Source: Chiua virens
Taxonomy: Eukaryota > Basidiomycota > Agaricomycetes > Boletales > Boletaceae
DNA length: 64,000 nucleotides
Direction of reading: 5' to 3'
Assembly (NCBI GenBank): GCA_019787685.1
Contig: JAHNUO010000019.1
Coordinates: forward strand, 186,001 to 250,000
Under the pieces are notes generated by a model. It had not been told where the DNA came from and did not search any database. It worked only from the letters and a program-made list of their open reading frames with translations. Within the stretch, counting starts at the first letter, position 1, and every line of letters begins with the position of its first letter. Positions 35,656-48,267 of the stretch are shown one piece after another. A program made the translations under genes and the position numbers.

Positions 35656-38600
35656 TTGCTGCATGCCATGCGGCGCAATCGCCGGTCCATAAAGGTTATT
35701 GCGTCGACCGCTGGACACGTGCCTCTGTCTCAAGCCTACATAGCGTCTAGAACGAAGGGCTTGAAAGGGCTCAATGGAGTTGAGCAGGTATTTTTTTCTT
35801 ACGGTCCCCTCCCTCTTGTTTTGATGAATCCACTCGCCAGAGTTCTTCACTATGAACATTTCGTCACCCCCTTGGTCAATTTCGTGCATTTCTTGCAAGA
35901 AATTTTTGTCGGATTTCTTTACCTTTCAAGTTTCCTCCGCCTCAGGGGCGAGGACCATCCAGCTGTGCCAATTCCGGATGATGGTGCCCAGACGCATCCG
36001 CCAGACATCATTCAGGGTAGATCAGACGAGCTGGATTCGGGAACGTGTCCCTCTGATGAGATGTCTGGAAACACGGTTGAATGTCCCGTGATCACTCGTA
36101 AATTTTCTATCATTAGCCCAAGCAAGTGCTAATATGCGGAACAGGTATTCGTGCAACGTCTGCTTCTTCGAGAATGAGGCATATTCCAATGGGGTTCTAT
36201 GTTGCGGTACAAAGCGAGACCGGGACACAACGAACTTCGAACAGGCCTGCGTTGGTTTGCCAAGATATAGTTGAATGGGATGAGGAGATACCGCTGTGAG
36301 TTGTTACATTATTTATCTTACAGTTTTCCCAACGAACTCCAAGTCCCTCAGAACCGCTCGCGAAGATATCTCTCATGTTGCACACAACATTCGAATTGGG
36401 AGAAAGGCTTGGGACCGGGGAGCTCCTCCATCAGGTGGACATTACTGTTGGCCGGTTGCTTACGTGTAAGAAGCGAACCAAATGTGAGCATTACCATTTC
36501 AGTTTCCTCCTCATACCGACCCTAGCGCGTAGTCGTAAAAATTTTGCATCAAGATGCTGGTTCTGTGCACCTTTCACGCTTTTCTTTTGAAATTGAGATG
36601 GATCAGCGAGTTCCTGGCCAGAATGAAGACTTGGGTCGACCGACTGTAAGTGAGGTCGATAACTGAGCGTTGAAAATACTGTTTATCTTGCGTCATTAGC
36701 CCGCAGTGTCAGACGAGGTGCGACAGCTAACGGAATCGACCAATGTGGGTCATAGCGCTCTTACTCGTTATCGAGAACTCCAAGAGCAACAAACCCTCGA
36801 CGAAGCTATCAGACACTTCGAACATGCTCGCGGGCTGTCTGAACTAGATCGACCTAGTCATGGAACTGTCCTATTCAATCTCGCCACGGCCAAATTAATG
36901 CATTGCCGAACGAACAACGCGACTCCCGATCTCGGCGCATCAATTGATCTGTACCGGGCTGCACTTTGTCTACGTCCTCGTGGTCACCCAGATCACCCAT
37001 TCGTGCTGCTCAGTCTTGGTGTTGCCCTCAAGGCTCGCTTCCAAAGGAAAAAACAATGAATCAGATATGGAAGAGGGCAATGCGTTCCTCTCCCAGGTCC
37101 TCGATGTTTCCCTACCGGACAGTTACTCATATCATGTGGCAGTCCTCGCGCTTAATTGCACAGCTACCGGTGACTCGATACGACGTAGGATTCTTCAAAC
37201 CAGCAAGGAGGGTGACAATGGGCCCCAAAGGCTGGATGCCACCTTTCAACGGTTGTTCCTTCCGGATTCCTCCAGGCATGCGTTACTGGACCATCTCGGT
37301 GTCTTGTTCTGCATGCCGTTGAGCTCCATTGGTGACCTGCCTGATCCCGACGAGGCTATTTCCATGCTTGAGGCTATAGTAGCATCTGCCCCAGAGAATC
37401 ATCCTGGGAAGCCGTTTTGGCTGCACGACCTCGGTAGATTGCTGTTGACTCGTTACGGGCACTCCGGACGGACCCAGGACTTGGAGGAATCGATATTGAT
37501 GACGGAAGAAGCTTCGCGTCTTACCGCTGATGACGATCCAAGGAAACCTGAACGGAGGAGAGCCCTGTACGACGCACTGATGACTCGGTATCAGCTCTTT
37601 GGTGACTTTGATGATTTGGAGAAATCGGTAACAGCGTTGTGGCAATGAATCAGAGTGGGACCAGCCAAGCGAAGGATTCTGAGGGGTCATTGGGAGTAGC
37701 TGTAGAGTACTGATCCTTCGAATAATGGGCGACGCTGTCGCTGGATCCGAGAAGCTAGTTCAAACAGTTCCCACGGATTTACTTACAGCATGAATTTGCA
37801 AAATGTTCTTCCGAACACTCCGCCATCTGACCTCCTCCAAGGCATATCATGTTGCTCCCAGGCGTCTCACTCCAGCGCGGGTCCAACTTCCGAACGTTTC
37901 CGAGCAACCCAACTTTGGGTCCAATGTCTTCGCCTTCTCCCACCCAAACCCCAGCCTCTTTTGGACGCATACACTCGCTCCGTTGAACTTCTTCCACAGT
38001 TAGCATGGATCGGACTGTCTCTCCACGATCGTTACCACGAACTGCTGCAAGCCGCAGACACCGTGTGTGATGACAGGCCTGAGCTTGCAGTCGAGTGGCT
38101 CGAGCAAGGTCGGTCCATCGTGTGGAGTCAGCTTTCGCAACTTCGTATCCCATCGACGAGCTCCGTTCCTCCTATTGGACTTGCTACCGAGTTCGAATGC
38201 GTATCGCGTGGACTTGAGCGCACAGGAGCTCAGGCTGTGGACAGACGTCGAATCAACGAGTTCGCAAACGACGAGATTCCATTCGACCGATGATTATTGG
38301 TGAAGCAAGCCGAACGGAATGCTTCTTTCGCTCTCCGTCGCGGGGAGCTTCTCACAGACATACGTGCCCTCCCTGGTTTCGAACGCTTCCTGCTTCCGGA
38401 GACGATCGACCAACTCTCTTCCCTAGCACACTCTGGGCACATCATTCTTCTCAACGCCAGCAAGCGTAGATGCGACGCTTTGGTCGTCATGGCAGCCTCA
38501 AAACAAGTCGTTCATGTCCCGCTTTCGCACACCAGTTATGGCGAAATTGTAGGTATGCAGGGCCAGTTAAGCATGGTATTGCGAAACAACGGCCGTGTTA

Positions 38601-39579
38601 TTTTACATGACGAAATAGAGCCTGAAAGAGGCGCAAGACTAGTACATTTGAAACCGAACGACGTGCTCAGGTCCATCTTATCCGATCTGTGGAAGAAGGC
38701 CGTGAGCCCAATTCTCGACGTCCTTAGTCTATCGGTATGTGACCTAATAAAATGTCCAGGACACGCTTCCGTTTTGATTGATGGGAAACCTCAGATGCCT
38801 CCTTTCAAACATTCTCGTATCTTCTGGTGCCCAATCGGGCCATTTACGTTTCTCCCTATCCACGCAGCAGGGTTTTATGGCGTATTAGATCATGGTCCAA
38901 ACCTTTCCGAATTTGCTATATCTTCTTATATTCCTACAATGAGTGCACTCAGGGAACCACCCCAGCAAGGAGCTTTGGCCTGTGCGGTTCGCCTACTTGC
39001 TGTTTCTCAGCCCAGTACAGACGGTCACGTCACCTGTACGGTGTCAAAGAGGAGATGGTGTTCATGAGAGAGCTCACATCATCGCTATTCGTGGACTTCC
39101 GAGAGGCCGATGGGACCGTCGAGGACGTCTTAGCGAAGATGAGGCAGTCCAACTGGGTACATTTTTGTTGCCACGGCACGCAAGCCCAGACGAATCCGCT
39201 CGACAGTGGCCTCCTACTTGCCGACTGTGAACGCCTCAAGCTTCATGACATCGTGCAGCTGTCGCGCCCTCGAGGCGGCCTCGCTTTCCTCTCGGCGTGC
39301 CAGACAGCGACAGGGGACGGGCAACTATCGGATGAAGCGATCCATCTTGCGGCGGGGATGCTTCTCGCAGGGTATAGCGGGGTGATCGCGACGATGTGGT
39401 CGATCATGGACAACGATGCGCCGATGGTTACGAAGGAGGTTTATGGAGATCTGTTTGGGGATGGTAGAGCTCCGGACAGTAGGCGAGCTGCGGAGGCCTT
39501 GCATCACGCGATCGAGAGGCTTCGTGATTCTGGTGCACCGTTTTTGTCTTGGGTCCCTTTTGTTCACTACGGACTCTGA
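35656..39579 (+). pseudogene. Paralogue of the C2-TPR-CHAT gene, disrupted
   Basis: The same exon plan as the intact gene can be followed: exon 1 ends at 36097 (CPVIT|R), exon 2 is 36145-36295 (151 nt, the same length as in the intact copy), exon 3 36344-36465, exon 4 36533-36645, exon 5 from 36700. The C2-like hallmarks persist (IVEWDEEIPL, VDITVGRLL). Breaks: one extra base in an A6 run near 37050 shifts the frame after ALKARFQRK; only about two TPR-like units remain before the frame closes at 37648; an in-frame TGA at 38291-38293 separates NDEIPFDR from LLVKQAERN; a further frameshift lies near 39020-39040. The CHAT core downstream is well kept, with HFCCHGT and LSACQT. It is therefore a recent pseudogene unless unannotated introns or sequence errors explain all of these. 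The left boundary is uncertain because exon 1 upstream of about 36000 does not align. Confidence 0.8.
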
Positions 39580-39589
39580 AGCACCGTGA

Positions 39590-40240
39590 CTGTTCAGGAA
39601 GTTAGGATGGTCAATACGAACGCTCTCGCTTCAGATACTATCATCGCCGGCCATTCTGTACGTGTCCGCTAATGAGTCGACGACGGGCAAGACATACACC
39701 ATTGATAAGCCCAGAGGGAATAACCGAAGTTGCGGAGACACGCCAAAAAAAAGTGAGACGTTGAAAAGCAATGCTGGTGGAACCAGCCTGAGAGTACTTG
39801 GTATGTACTCCCCCACTCGTGACTACTAACTCTGTATAAGCCCTGCGACAGCGGCGTGTGCCGCGGCGGCCAACCTCCCAAATGCAACTTCTTATCAGAA
39901 TTTTACACTATCGAATACGATCGATCTCACAGTCACGGTGGCAGCCAGCCTTCTGTAGACAAGTTACTGCACTTGCTAGCAGTGCTGACTCAAGCCAATA
40001 GGCCCGGCTGTTTGATCATGATCGTACCAGTACTTTCCCATTATGATGACGTGTCGTACGTGCAGAACGCTCATCCTAATCGCGCCAAGAAATTTGTTTC
40101 ATCTCAATTACTTACTCATCGTTCTTACCGGTCGGAAGACTTTCATTTCCGTACGACAAGAAATGGCTTCAAAGCAGTGGTTATTCTTCTGCCACCTCCA
40201 CACCGTCCGGCGTTCGCTGTAAAAGTTCATCCAACGACCC
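39590..40240. other. Intergenic region upstream of the MFS gene
   Basis: A plus-strand frame from 39856 overlaps the start of the MFS gene in another frame and has no recognisable domain. No feature is supported beyond probable promoter function. Confidence 0.45.
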
Positions 40241-40244
40241 ATTC

Positions 40245-43054
40245 ATGCACACGACTCATTACAACAATGCGGAACATACCCCATTACTCCCCAAATCCAA
40301 TGACAATAATAAGGATGACGTTACAGCCTACATGATCTCCTCCTCGACTAGACTATGTATTCTCATAGCTTTGTGGACAGGAACGTTCTTCTGTGTGAGT
40401 AGTTCCCGATTGTCCAGACCCTGCACAATTCTGATAACCTAGCTTCAGAACTTGAACTGTATGTAATTTATCCCCTGCGCTTTCGTTAGCATCAATCATA
40501 ATGGTTCACTATCTCCTTAGCAACGATGGTAGCCACGCGTGAGTAGCGTCTCGAACTTTGAACCCTGCGTTTCACAAACATCGTTCATAGTGCTACCCTC
40601 CATAACGTCAGAATTCAAAGAATCAAACCAAGCCAGTTGGATTGGCACTGCGTGCGTTCCATACTTTCAGCGCTTGGACGCCTAGTCACATATAGTTCTC
40701 AGATATTTGCTCTCGAGCTGCACCTTCACACCTCTCTACGGACGACTGTGTACTACCATCGGTCGGCGTGCCGCATGCCAAATCGCGTTATGTACCACCG
40801 TCCTCGGCACACTTCTCTGCGCGGGCTCCAGGAGCATGGTCGAATTGACAGTTGCTCGATTCGTATGTCGCTTCCCCTCTATCGATAGTGCTGGGTTGAA
40901 ATTCTGGGTCATTCAGATAGCTGGAATAGGCGCAGGGGCGCTCCAGTTGCTTCCGACGTGAGTTTGTATGCTCACGTATTAACCTAACTTAGCCCAAATA
41001 TTTGGTGAATGAAGAGTTGTCTGTGCCGATCTGTACAGTGTGCGAGTACGTTCCTAGGTCATCTTTCCACGCTCAGTCCTTCATTATCGTGTAGGAACGC
41101 AGTTTACCTCTAGCGTTCAACAACTTCTCTATAGTCGTGAGGGCTTCGTTCATTTGTGCCTATCATACTATAGATCTCTGAATCTTACCCTAGGTTGGAT
41201 TAGGTCTCGGTGGGACAATTGGCGGTATCCTGAATGATTTGTACGTTGTTCATCATAATACCTTGAGCTGTGAGATATGGCATGCTAACTGGGTTGGAGA
41301 GTTGGGTGGCGCGCTGTGTTTTTGTGTCAAGTGCCATTCTTTGTATTGGTGGCGATCATCATCACAAAAAAGATGTATTATACGACGCCAGTGAGTCTCC
41401 CGCCGGTGAATATGTCCCGTTCGTATGAACAGGCATTCAATATATGTTCTACAGGGCCAAGGTCAGAGTGCAAAGGAAGTACTGTGTAGAATTGATTTTG
41501 GGGGTTTGATCGCATTGTTTTTGACGGTAAGTCGTCTTTATTTGATTATTTGTTGCATGGCTAACCTCGCGCCGGATCGGTTCCATTCTACACGTAGATT
41601 GGGTCCACACTTATTTGGCTTAGCACAAAATTCAACGAGGATCTTCCAGTGAGTTTCTTCAAGTATTACTCGCGTTTCCTGGACTTTACAATACCTGGCA
41701 GTGGACAAATTCGAGGGTGATCACCCCTCTTATACTTTCCCTCCTGTCTTTTGGAGTTTTGCTCGTGATTGAATTCTGCATAGCTCGTGAGCCCGTCCTT
41801 CCTCCTTGCCTTCTAAGAGAGAAGGTGGCCGTCTGGGTCAGTTTGAGCAACTTTTTTTTGTCCTCTTGCAACTATTCTGTTACCTTCTTCGTCCCGTTAT
41901 GGTTCCAAACGGTGTCCTTGAACAGTGCAGCCATCGCAGGTGCGTTGTCCAATGGATGTAATTTGTTTGCAACTAATTTCCCTTGTCTGCGAGGAATCCA
42001 GGACTCCACTTGCTTCCCAATAGCATTGCCACGGGTTTGGGTGCTTTGATGGGAGGGTGCGTCATAACCTCCCTGTTACCCGGTCACTGACGTTCATACG
42101 TCAAACGTAGCTGGATAATTCATCAAACGGGTAAATACACAACTCTCAACCTCGTGTTTGGTGTCCTTCCATTCTCTGGCCTCGTTTCTCTCATCTTCAT
42201 ACGAGAGGATTCGGGCTTCATTCAAAAGTGGCTCAGCGTCTTTCCGATTGGACTTGGAAACGCAGTCGTGGTTCTGATAGTGATGAGTATGCAGTTCTCG
42301 TGAGGTTCGTGTTGTCTTACTCATGCACTTTGACTTGTTTCTTTGCCTAGTCGCGTTACAAGCGCACTTGCCGGGTGGGTTGTCTGACATCCACTATTCC
42401 TCGATAGACTCGATTCTGAATGCGCTCGTGTTTGCAGAATCATTGATTCCCTGCGGGACGGCAGTCGCTCAGCTCTGTAGAGGACTCGGTGAGTAGCAAT
42501 TTCGTTTGGAAAACAGACGTTCATCTTCCGCGTGTATCACTTCGATCCAGGACAAGTATCGAGCATTGCCATCGCCTCTGCTATTTTCCAGTCCCGCCTC
42601 GATACCGAGCTACGTCAGCACATCCACGTCCCTGACGCAGACAAGGTCCGCCCTTGTACTGTTCGATCTTTTTTCTCTCTGATCAAATTTGACACCTCAA
42701 GATCATTTCGGAGATCCGACACTCGTTCAGCTTGGTAGTGTCGCTTCCCCAAGACCTCCAACGCGCTGCTCGGGACGCATACGCGGCAAGCTTACGCACC
42801 GTGTTTATAGTTGGAACGTGCTCGTTGCTCGTGTCTTACTTCATCCGCTTGCCGGTACGTCTTGCATGGTTCTGACATGCTTTCTCCAAGGGGGCTATCG
42901 AGGACACAGGCTGACAGGACGAACGATTTTATGACAGATTCCCGAGGCGCCGATGGAAAAGCGAAGTGAGCATGCCGACCGAACCGACTCGGAATCGAGG
43001 TCTCAGCTAGGACCTGAATCTGAACCTGACTCTGAATACGAAGTACCTTGCTGA
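40245..43054 (+). CDS. Major facilitator superfamily transporter (14-helix DHA2 / Vba-like)
   Basis: Proton-coupled export of drugs, basic amino acids or metabolites is the usual role of this group. The ATG at 40245 gives a short cytosolic N-terminus with an EHTPLLPK motif, then helix 1 (LCILIALWTGTFF). Many tiny exons follow, including SITSEFKESNQASWIGTAY and FTPLYGRLCTTIGRRA, the MFS motif A between helices 2 and 3. Later come IAGIGAGALQLLP, GLGGTIGGIL, WRAVFLCQVPFFVLVAIII, DFGGLIALFL, VSLSNFFLSSCNYSVTFFVP, YTTLNLVFGVLPFSGLVSL and a late helix TVFIVGTCSLLVSYFI. The hydrophilic tail is acidic and ends EYEVPC-TGA at 43054. The exon chain, more than ten exons with introns of about 50 nt, stays in frame as far as I could follow, so the gene looks intact. 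It lies tail-to-tail with the NRPS-like gene on its right, about 280 bp away. Confidence 0.88.
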
Positions 43055-43338
43055 GAGTGAGTGAGTGTCGATGGAAGAAATGGACAGTTATAGGTATCAA
43101 AGACAACGGTACCTTATGACGTCTACTTGAGACATGTGAACTATGTATATACATCCTAGAGGGCTATTGAAACTTGTAGAGATCTCGTACGCTTTGAATC
43201 ATAAGACTTTCATCTATGCGAAGACAACGCATCGTCCAACAACTGATTCAAAATGTGATGCATAGTTTTACCTAGTACACTAATGTTACAAAATACATGA
43301 ATTCCGCAGGGTGACTACCTTTCATCACAACCACCACT

Positions 43339-46300
43339 TCACAAACCACCTTTCGAAATCCAATATTTGACCCATGCGTCTGCGTCTGCCTCTCCGATCG
43401 CCTTCATTCTCGCCACTGTTGGACTGACTTGCCTCATCTTGATGGTACTGAAATTGGTAACCCCCAGCGCCTCTGTGACGCTGGCATCCCCCATACGTCG
43501 AATTGATTCGTCGCCCTGCGCCAACCTGCGGAAAAACTCGAGCAGCTTGATGGCCGGCTATGTCCACTACGTTAGCAAACAAGTCCAGACACACGAAATC
43601 TCCTCACAATGTTGGCCAAGTCGTCTTCTGAAGCACTCTCAGCCCTCTTCTCCAACAATGCAAACCAATCACCAAAGGGAATGACTGGGAGCACATCGTC
43701 TTCGAGTGACTTGCTCTTGATGATGGCACGTCGCACGAACGCTATTATCTCCGCCCAAGGGGTTCCGCAAGGGTTGACGAGATTGAGCGCTGGCGGTGGT
43801 GCTTTTTTGGAAAACGCCGTCTCTAGGATGGCAGCAGCCACGTCTTCTTCTCGTAGCCATGACACCACCTAAGTGGCTTTTGTGAGCACAACGTTTGTGA
43901 CCACGTGAAGAACCTGCCAACGTACACCTGCTGATTCTGGAAGCGCACCGAGAGCGATACTTGACTTGACGAGGATTGGAAACCAGTCTGTCGTGGCCCA
44001 AGAACCACCTACGCCACCGGCGATCTGGCCAATGCGAAGCGAGGTCGAATGTAAGCCGCTCTTAGCAATAATCTGCGGAGCCATCTCAGTACCAACCGAC
44101 GACATGGTGTCCAAGTCATGACTCACACGCTCGGCGGCATACTTGGCTTCTCCGTAACCTGAGCCGATAGCAAACGAGGAATCGAGTTGAATTTCCTCTG
44201 AAAAGCGTCCTTTCGAGTTGTCCCAGGCCTGCGCGGATCCGATCGACGAAGTAAACAAGAACCGGAGGTTTGGGCTCTGGGGCGAATCCAAGCCAAGTTT
44301 GAGGAGGTTCCGCTGATGCCCGAATGTTGTCCTCAAAAGAAGTTATCGCCAAGTTGAAGTCGAGGCGCCATGCGTTGTGTATGATCAACGTGACCGCACT
44401 CTTATCTGCTAATGACGTGAGTGTATTTTTGGGCAGTGCTAACCGTTCTACCTGCCTCTTCATACTGAGCTGGAGAGAGACCGCACCACTCTGAACCCGC
44501 ATTTGATTCGACGTAGACAAGTTTATTCGAATCTAATAGGTCGATCGGAAGCCCTCTGTCTTCGAAGGCTGATTGTTGTCGTTCCTGGATCGACTTTGTT
44601 GAAGAGGGGCGATTTAAAGCGATGACACGCTGAACCACGTGGCTTTGGAGAAGCTGCGCGAGTAAAAAGCATCCGAGGCCCCCTGTCGACCCAGTCAGGA
44701 GCACAACGACAGGCTCTACCGCTGGGCCCCTTAACCCTACGGAGTACTTCTCGATCATAGCATTGATGGATTGCTGATGTTGCTTTGTGAGATCCACTGC
44801 ATCATGATGTCCAAAACGAGCATCATTGGCAAGTGCCGCGACTCGAGAACTTAGCAGCTTGATGGTCGGGTTTTCAAAGATAATGTTGTAAGGGATGCGA
44901 GTGACAGCCTTCTTGATTTCTGGGGTTGATCTTCTCCGCAAGGCGTCAGATATCCGATTACGAAGATATGTAGCGCTTAAACTTGGGGGACGAAGAATAT
45001 AAGTGCAGTTCTAACTGTTATTTTTTAATGACCGGCCACGCACCTATCAAAACCTTGTGAAAATAAATCAACATGGGGATCTACTTGACCGTCGGAGGAT
45101 ATTTCGCAAGCACGTTTCAGCAACCATTCCTCAAGCGCGTCGCTAGTCCATTTTGATGGCTCGGCCGATCCATCTCGAGCTGCGTGACTTGCTTCGACAG
45201 TATCATATCTTGGAGGCAAGTCAAGAGTTTGTCCCAAAAGATATCATGAAAGACTTACAATGCGTTGATCTCTGAGCTGTATGCGTCCAGAGTGATTTTC
45301 CGTTGAATGGTACCTTTTGGGGCGCGAAGCATTGGCTTTCCGATGCTCGCTATCAGAATCATCTCCTTAAAAATTCGACTAAATGCTGGAGATGGTTTAT
45401 TAGCCTCCTCAATCGTTGCCCTTGATCAGGTTCAGCCAACCAGCTCAGTGGTCATGGAGGCGCACATACCAAATTTGATTTCTGAACTCAATCACAGCCT
45501 TCTCATCTTTGATATCGACAACGTGTCCCGGGCTAGGTTCGACGAGAACCCCAACTTGATTCCGCTCCCGTCCAAACATGACAGCACCTTGCACTAGTGG
45601 GGAAGACATGATGATACTTTCCATCGGGGCGGGGACGGTTTTCTCTCCAGAGGCAAGGATAATGACATCGTCAACTCTGCCGATGCTGTCGCGGGAAGAG
45701 AGCAGGTATGAACAACCCATTCAACTTTTACAAACCGGCCAACTCACATTCGCCACATATCCTTGGTTGGATGTTTCACGAACACGTCCGATGTGGCATA
45801 TCCTTTCACGTCGGGGATGTTCTCTACAGGCCATTTGTTGAGTTTCCGTTGACTATTGAAATGCATTAGCATCTCAGATTGGTACGCGCAAGGCAGGTCA
45901 TACCAAGATTTGCAACTCGTATGTCTCGTCTCCTAGAGGGGCCCACCTGATCGCTGGTTCATGCTGGAACCGCATCCACATCCAATCACCATTGGTGATA
46001 TCTTCTTTGTCGGCCTCACCCACGATAGGTCCAAATTCCGTCCCGCCATATCCGACGCAGAGCGGTACCCCGGCAGCCCACAACTGCTGTCCGACCTTCA
46101 CTGGAAGAGGTCCACCACCATATACCTGAATATATTAGGACAGGTGACAGGGTATATTAACAGGTCGCACGTACAACAGCATCTAATTTCCTCAAGACCT
46201 TGATTGCCTCGGACGAGGCAGTCATATGCTCAAGAAATGTCGGAACCGTGATGAGGGAGTTACATTTTACCCTTTTGATACACTCGATCATGTTGTCGCT

Positions 46301-47229
46301 GGTCGGGACCACTGGCTGGGCTAGCGGGTCACCCGCCGTACGCGGGGCATAGACAACGCTAGTGACAAGGTACGCAAGTGGTACATAGAGCTGGACAAAG
46401 TTGCCATAGACGTGGTAAGGGGGAAGTGCCATGGCACCAACTCTGCGAGGAGCAGGATATTTGGTAAATTTACGTACGCATTCTATAGATGATTAACAGC
46501 GGGATCCTCGAGCAATGCATGACCACCTACCCCGTGTGAACCATTGAATTTGCGATCTATGGCTATGAGCAATGGGTTTCGGAAATCCAGTGCTGCCTGA
46601 AGAATGAATGTAGATGGCGGGGGAATCCAGTTCTGGGCGTTTCACGGAAACAGGGTATTGAATGAATGGATCAGTGGCAACTTCCTTTCCAAGCTTTGGA
46701 AACGCATAGCACAGCGTTGGAAGTTCAGAAACGATGAGTTGAACACCATCGAGTTCACGGTGGATGCCGTCGATAAGCCCTTTATGAGCACGACCAAGCG
46801 TGACGATATGCGAGCAATTTATTTTCTTCAGCATGCTGACAACGGCTGCAGGTGAATTCCTAGGCGATGCCGGGAATGGCTGGATTGGAATGTCAGAGTG
46901 GAACCAGAGAACCCATAGATATGAACGTACAATCCATCCGGCGATCGACAAACCCATAGCAACAGCATGGTGCAGTATAGTGTCCGTATTCGCAATAATC
47001 ATTACGACGTCTCCGTCTTGACCTCGGCGGGAAGGGCGAAGGGCATGTGCGATTCGGTGGGCGGCTCGACCAAATTCGAGGAACGAAATTTCAGTCAACG
47101 TATCGGGAGCGTCCGCATCCGCGTATACGAACATTGGAATACTGGAGTTTGCTTCATACGAAAGCTAACCATTTCATGGAGCAATATCGAATCATCGGAA
47201 AAGAATGGTTGAGGCGTAATGACGACCAT
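43339..47229 (-). pseudogene. NRPS-like adenylation-PCP-reductase protein, copy A, with frameshifts
   Basis: Such enzymes activate a carboxylic acid as adenylate, load it on a phosphopantetheinyl carrier and reduce it to the aldehyde with NADPH. Adenylation: YIHSSGSTGFPKPI (A3, about 46590), GYGGTEFG (A5, about 46050), GYATSDVFVKHP, GEKTVPAP. Carrier: QGFDSLSATYLRNRI, whose Ser codon is split by an intron (45041 to about 44984). Reductase: VVLLTGSTGGLG (about 44690), IIHNAWRLDF, FTSSIGSAQ, GYGEAKYAAE (Tyr-x3-Lys) and C-terminal DAWVKYWISKGGL-stop at 43339. Two single-base breaks show against copy B: one base missing near 47134, where SFRMKQTPVF should join MFVYADADA, and one G too many near 44313, after DNIRAS. 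If the Met at 47134 is the start, only the second break matters. The catalytic residues are otherwise intact, so decay would be recent or the indels could be errors. Confidence 0.8.
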
Positions 47230-47239
47230 GACTGGTGAA

Positions 47240-48260
47240 CGCGCTGGAAGGGGTGAGACGAGTGGTGAATGAAATTTCCATTGCTGAGGCGTTCAACTTA
47301 TAGCTGAGCAAGCTACAAGTCCTGGCACTACTAAGAGGAAAACAACAGAGCAGTGGCACGATCCCTGCGACGTGGACGTGGCAGTAGATCTGAACAGATT
47401 GACACGTGCTACACGCCGAAAGGTCAATAGACTGGGAATTGAGTTGGTGTCTTTACTTACTACACATTCCGAACGCACGCAGTTGTAGCTACGTGTGTCC
47501 GAGTCGCGGGCCGCGATCCGGGGCCCGGGTGGCGGTGGCGTACCGTAAAGTTTACACTTGTACGTTATCCACACCGCTGCGTCCGTCATCGAACCACAGA
47601 AGGAACCACGATCATCATGGAACCCGATGGTTGCGCGTGTTTCGTCTTGGTCAGATCCGCGTTCTTTCATCCAATCCCCATCATTTCCAGCTTCTTTCGG
47701 CGTGATTCCACGACTATCTTGGTTTTGACAGCACACGGGTGACACAAGGAGCAGAAGCCGCGAACGTCGCATGTTAGGTTGATTTCAGACAAGATGCAAT
47801 CCACAAACGCTTTGCGCAACGTCAGCCGAATAAATTTCACACCGTGCGTCACGTCAAACGTCACGGCGAGAGCTCTCCAGCAGTTCCGATTTACTCCCGC
47901 TATACTTGTGCAGCTGGGGTTGACGGGGCCCTCTATCCGTTGTTAGCCAACTTTCAAGCGCTCAAGGCGACCCTGGAAACCTCTCGTGCGTCGACAATGG
48001 ATACTATAAGCAGACTCGGAATCGCCGTACACAAAATACCTGCTAATCGCATGGACCTGCCGGAATTTGAGTCACACACGCAAATCTTGCAAGCATGGCT
48101 GGGAACCTCGCATAGTATGAAGTGCCCCAGTCATACGTAATAGCATTGACAACACCAACAGCTGGCGACCGATGATCCCAGTGTTGTAATGCATTATGAT
48201 GTGTCACCTTCCACATGATGGAACGGAAAGAACAAGCGACCAATTCATTTGAAGTAGTTT
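47240..48260. other. Spacer between NRPS-like copies, left part
   Basis: The shared upstream region of copy A. Only short frames occur (for example 47406-47705 + and 47293-47772 -), opposing each other and without recognisable motifs. Confidence 0.45.
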
Positions 48261-48267
48261 AGGATAT

